Assembly (NCBI GenBank): GCA_030035585.1
Contig: CM057460.1
Location: 135,268,714 to 135,332,713 of the forward strand
DNA length: 64,000 nucleotides
Direction: 5' to 3'
From: Dugong dugon
Taxonomy: Eukaryota > Chordata > Mammalia > Sirenia > Dugongidae
In this document: piece by piece, positions 63,631 through 64,000 of the stretch
How the letters are laid out: each line of letters opens with the position of its first letter
Position numbering within the stretch: the stretch's first letter is position 1
The notes under the pieces: generated by a model
What the model saw: only the letters and a program-made list of their open reading frames with translations
Told to the model about the DNA's origin: nothing
The model's database searches: none
Translations under genes and position numbers: made by a program

Positions 63631-64000
63631 GGAGCCCACAATTCCTAACTGCAATGGGCCAGACCATTGCCATGTTCTAAACATTTCACTGATTCATGGG
63701 GGCCCATTTTGAAAATAAGTAAGTTGCTTGACCTCATATTCTGATGGCCAGGGGATATTGATATATCACACAGTTTTGACCTGCAGTTAGGAGGTCAGGA
63801 GAGGCTTGTAATAGAATAATCAACTGAAGGCAGTTAGCAGCAAGTACATTTATTTTCTCAGATATCAGGAAGTGAGTGTAGCAGTTTGAGGATGTCATCA
63901 GGAGCCCGGATTCTTTCCATCTTTCCGTGTCTAGCATGTCCCTTTTTATCCTCAAGTCTCAAAAAGGTTGCTAGGGCTCCAGGCACCACGTTTTTCTACA
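63631..64000. other. no recognised feature
   Basis: The window ends in single-copy-looking DNA. Nothing is cut off that I recognise as a gene. Confidence 0.4.

Overview
This is a 64 kb stretch of mammalian nuclear DNA, almost certainly from an afrotherian and most likely an elephant or another paenungulate. The main evidence is about two dozen copies of the tRNA-derived AfroSINE, together with its probable partner, an RTE/BovB-type LINE whose 3' end reads 'cacctaacaacaac', and L1 copies with a 3' UTR I associate with elephant. The older layer (MIR, L2, MER20, MaLR LTRs, L1M) is shared by all placental mammals.

I found no host protein-coding gene, no convincing exon and no structural RNA gene. 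The open reading frames are short. The few with recognisable protein similarity are LINE reverse-transcriptase remnants: an RTE piece with a YADD motif near 27.97 kb, RTE C-terminal pieces near 20.2 and 49.4 kb, and an L1 ORF2 C-terminus at 24.3-24.6 kb. The window is therefore intergenic or lies inside a large intron.

Layout. 0-16.5 kb: scattered AfroSINEs, L2, MIR, two L1 3' ends with the same 3' UTR, and a solo LTR with an exact 5-bp target duplication (11.47-11.88 kb). 16.8-23.5 kb: a long decayed minus-strand L1 split by younger insertions (SINEs, RTE, a hAT relic, a solo LTR). 24.2-29.5 kb: an L1 3' end, a palindromic TA-flanked MITE, the best RTE fragment, and a three-level nest of LTR inside AfroSINE inside MIR. 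29.8-32.8 kb: a small TIR element, then the longest repeat-poor interval. 32.8-48.3 kb: old L1, L2 and MER20 debris with SINEs. 49.2-53.6 kb: a second long RTE fragment, a hAT-like TIR element with 8-bp target duplications, L2 and MIR. 53.6-58.6 kb: a repeat-poor zone ending in a GC-rich, CpG-enriched block. 58.7-61.1 kb: another minus-strand L1. 61.5-64 kb: one AfroSINE and mostly unassigned DNA.

Family names come from memory of the sequences, without a database search, so subfamily labels are tentative. Boundaries with target-site duplications are firm; others are good to about 10-30 bases. The most interesting signals are three non-autonomous DNA transposons, the modular SINE/RTE relationship, the dated nested insertions, and the repeat-poor and CpG-rich blocks that may be regulatory.
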